Source of the DNA: an uncultured Bacilli bacterium
GTDB lineage: Bacteria > Bacillota_I > Bacilli_A > RF39 > UBA660
Length of the DNA: 5,965 nt
Assembly: GCA_947587565.1 (NCBI GenBank)
Contig: CANPYA010000078.1
Span: forward strand, 1 to 5,965
Direction of reading: 5' to 3'
The translations under genes and the position numbers were made by a program. The notes beneath the pieces are model-generated. The model made no database searches. It had not been told where the DNA came from and was given only the letters and a program-made list of their open reading frames with translations. Of the stretch, positions 4,533 to 5,965 are shown in pieces. Position 1 is the first letter of the stretch, and every line of letters begins with the position of its first letter.

Positions 4533-5676
4533 TTAATACTTCCTCTCTTACAATAGATACTTCCCCAATGTTTTCTTTGGTTACTATAAATATCTCTAAA
4601 TATATTGTACTATCATTTGCTTCTTTTTTCAAAACTTTTTTCACTAATATTTCTTCATTTTTATCTAATTGTAATTTTATCTTATCTTCGGCTAGTTGTA
4701 AAGCCTTATTATAAGCCTCATTTTCGGATAAAATATGATAAGCCATAACATACTCTTTTTCTTTAACTAAATTGATTTCAAAATCATTTAATTTATATAA
4801 ATTAATCTCTTCTTCTTTTTTCTTATCAATCCGACTTCTTAAAAGCCGATATTTATTATCATTAAGTTTAACATTTAAATTATATCTAATTTTACCTGTA
4901 TATTTAACATAACTTTCTTTAAAAGGTACTTCAACTTTAACTTTATACCAGACTTCGCCATAAACTTCCCCACTTGCACACACCGTATCTTTAACTTCTT
5001 CATTATGGGTAATACTGCCACTTAATATAACTTCACCTTTTAAAACATAATCATTGATTTCTTTTAAAGCGACACCTTTATAAATATTTAGACTACTTAT
5101 TTTGGCATCGGTTTTGGCAATAATATTACAGTTAGGATATTCCTCTTCTTCTTTTGTCTTCGTTTTTTCCGTAACATTCACTATCATAATTAAACCATCA
5201 TATTTAATTTCTAACCATTCTAAAGTATCTTTATTATTGTTTAGAATATCCCTTACGATTACTTCAATTTTTTGATGGGGTATTTTTAATGTTAAAGTTT
5301 TTAAATGATGTTTTTTTAATTCTTGTAAAACTAGTTTTTCCGTTTTGGGATTATTGGTTTTAACATCAATACGGAAGATCAGATTATTGACTAAAAATAA
5401 AAGAATAATACTAATAATTGAAGCCAAAGTAAAAACCACATATTTTTTTAAAATCTGTTTTACCTTTAAAATACCGGTTACTTCCGTAACTTCAGCATCT
5501 AAACTAATTAAATATTTTTTAATCCTGGCATAATCTTTTAAAGTTGTCTTAATTAAAAGATAATCTTGTTCTTTTCTATTATCATAAATCGTAATTCCTA
5601 AATCATTTAATTTAATTAAAGTATTATAATAACTTTTATTTTTTATTTTTACCCAAACAATTTTCTCTTTATTCAT
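4498..5676 (-). CDS. yqfD: Sporulation-family membrane protein YqfD
   Basis: YqfD is a membrane-anchored protein needed for sporulation in Bacillus subtilis, expressed in the mother cell; its biochemical role is unclear. The 392-residue product is of normal length. It has a cytoplasmic N-terminal domain (about 1-78), one transmembrane helix (about 79-101), and a large extracytoplasmic part. Recognisable family stretches include NIIAKTDAKISSLNIYKG (184-201), then LKGEVILSGSI (212-222) and VCASGEVYGEVWYKVKVEVP (232-251). The C-terminal tail is rich in charged residues. Its ATG at 5676 overlaps the end of yqfC by 8 nt, and no separate promoter is visible. Its 3' end overlaps the vanZ-like gene. 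The family call rests on gene pairing with yqfC and on these motifs. Whether the organism sporulates cannot be told from here. Confidence 0.88.
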   Translation of the reverse strand: MNKEKIVWVKIKNKSYYNTLIKLNDLGITIYDNRKEQDYLLIKTTLKDYARIKKYLISLDAEVTEVTGILKVKQILKKYVVFTLASIISIILLFLVNNLIFRIDVKTNNPKTEKLVLQELKKHHLKTLTLKIPHQKIEVIVRDILNNNKDTLEWLEIKYDGLIMIVNVTEKTKTKEEEEYPNCNIIAKTDAKISSLNIYKGVALKEINDYVLKGEVILSGSITHNEEVKDTVCASGEVYGEVWYKVKVEVPFKESYVKYTGKIRYNLNVKLNDNKYRLLRSRIDKKKEEEINLYKLNDFEINLVKEKEYVMAYHILSENEAYNKALQLAEDKIKLQLDKNEEILVKKVLKKEANDSTIYLEIFIVTKENIGEVSIVREEVLNDSQSVPKSNE

Positions 5677-5923
5677 ATTGGAACTCTACTTTCAAAATTT
5701 GGCCACTGATGAGTAATTCTTGTTTAGTCATTTGCTTTATTTTTAAATTATTTCCCGATATCGTTATCTTTTTATTTTCAAATGTTAACACTATCTCTGT
5801 TGCACTTAATTTATTTAATCTTTGATAATTAAAGACATGTAAAGTATTATCATAAATTGTTATGAAATTTTCTAAATCAAATAAAAAATTACTAAAATAT
5901 TCTTTAAAATGTAAATTTTTCAT
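5669..5923 (-). CDS. yqfC: YqfC-family sporulation protein
   Basis: The 84-residue product resembles YqfC, a small protein encoded before yqfD in Bacillus and clostridia and expressed in the sporulation mother cell; its function is not known. The visible pattern is a short N-terminal region followed by a beta-rich core. That core contains ITIYDNTLHVFNY (21-33), a family-like EIVLTFENKKITISGNNLKI (43-62) and LLISGQILKVEFQYE (70-84). The order 'I-x-G-x-x-L-x-I ... I-x-G-x-I' is typical. The family usually has about 90 residues. It overlaps yqfD by 8 nt. The ATG at 5923 is the only sensible start, since the frame is closed just upstream, yet no clear Shine-Dalgarno is present (only AGAG directly before it). 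A TATAAT lies 6 nt upstream. Any earlier operon genes are outside the window. Confidence 0.82.
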   Translation of the reverse strand: MKNLHFKEYFSNFLFDLENFITIYDNTLHVFNYQRLNKLSATEIVLTFENKKITISGNNLKIKQMTKQELLISGQILKVEFQYE

Positions 5924-5929
5924 CTCTAT

Positions 5930-5935
5930 ATTATA
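5930..5935 (-). promoter_or_regulatory. Possible -10 box just before yqfC
   Basis: TATAAT on the minus strand ends 6 nt before the yqfC ATG, which would place the transcription start at about the A of the start codon and make the message leaderless. No convincing -35 hexamer is found at 16-18 nt spacing; GCATTT stands there. In DNA this rich in A and T the hexamer can arise by chance, so this is only a candidate. Confidence 0.25.
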
Positions 5936-5965
5936 TTTTAGTAATTAAAGATAAATGCTAAACTT

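Noticed and set aside
5345..5533. Plus-strand 62-residue open frame within yqfD
   Set aside because: It is entirely antisense to the yqfD transmembrane region. Its lysine- and isoleucine-rich product is an expected shadow.

Overview
The window comes from a very AT-rich chromosome that uses the standard bacterial code: tryptophans in the genes are TGG, and TGA is used as a stop. All recognised genes lie on the minus strand. Gene content and order (yqfC, yqfD, ybeY, dgkA, era, yqzL, recO) match the Bacillus-type yqf-era-recO cluster. This points to a low-GC member of the Bacilli or a related Firmicutes/Mollicutes-like lineage, possibly an uncultured gut type. The two YqfC/YqfD sporulation-family genes suggest spore-forming ancestry.

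Layout, read in the direction of transcription (high to low coordinates). Positions 5923-1299 hold a tightly packed operon: yqfC, yqfD, a VanZ-family membrane protein, ybeY, dgkA/udpK, era, a 26-codon yqzL, and recO. Neighbours overlap by 4 to 35 nt or are separated by at most 43 nt. A good intrinsic terminator is built partly from the last codons of recO. Compared with Bacillus subtilis, phoH and the pgpH/yqfF gene are missing before ybeY, with a vanZ-like gene in their place, and cdd is missing between dgkA and era. The operon combines 16S rRNA processing and ribosome assembly (YbeY, Era), lipid-carrier phosphorylation (DgkA/UdpK), recombinational repair (RecO) and sporulation-family envelope proteins.

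Positions 1286-854 have no intact gene. They hold a decayed ORF6N-family gene, with one frameshift and in-frame stops, and three related palindromes. Each palindrome reads as the same short peptide box (LR-S-K-like, then T), and two of them lie upstream of the remnant. This looks like an accessory, phage-derived spot at the edge of the conserved operon.

Positions 869-1 hold a Fic-domain gene cut off by the window edge. It has a strong promoter (TTGATT, 17 nt, TATAAT), a good ribosome binding site, a complete catalytic motif and an N-terminal autoinhibitory motif. Three exact or nearly exact 11-bp tandem repeats sit immediately upstream of its -35 box. They are about one helical turn apart, as expected of an operator.

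No complete new multi-gene system is evident. The less ordinary parts are the repeat-controlled fic promoter, the coding palindromes of the ORF6N remnant, and the vanZ-like gene in the core operon.
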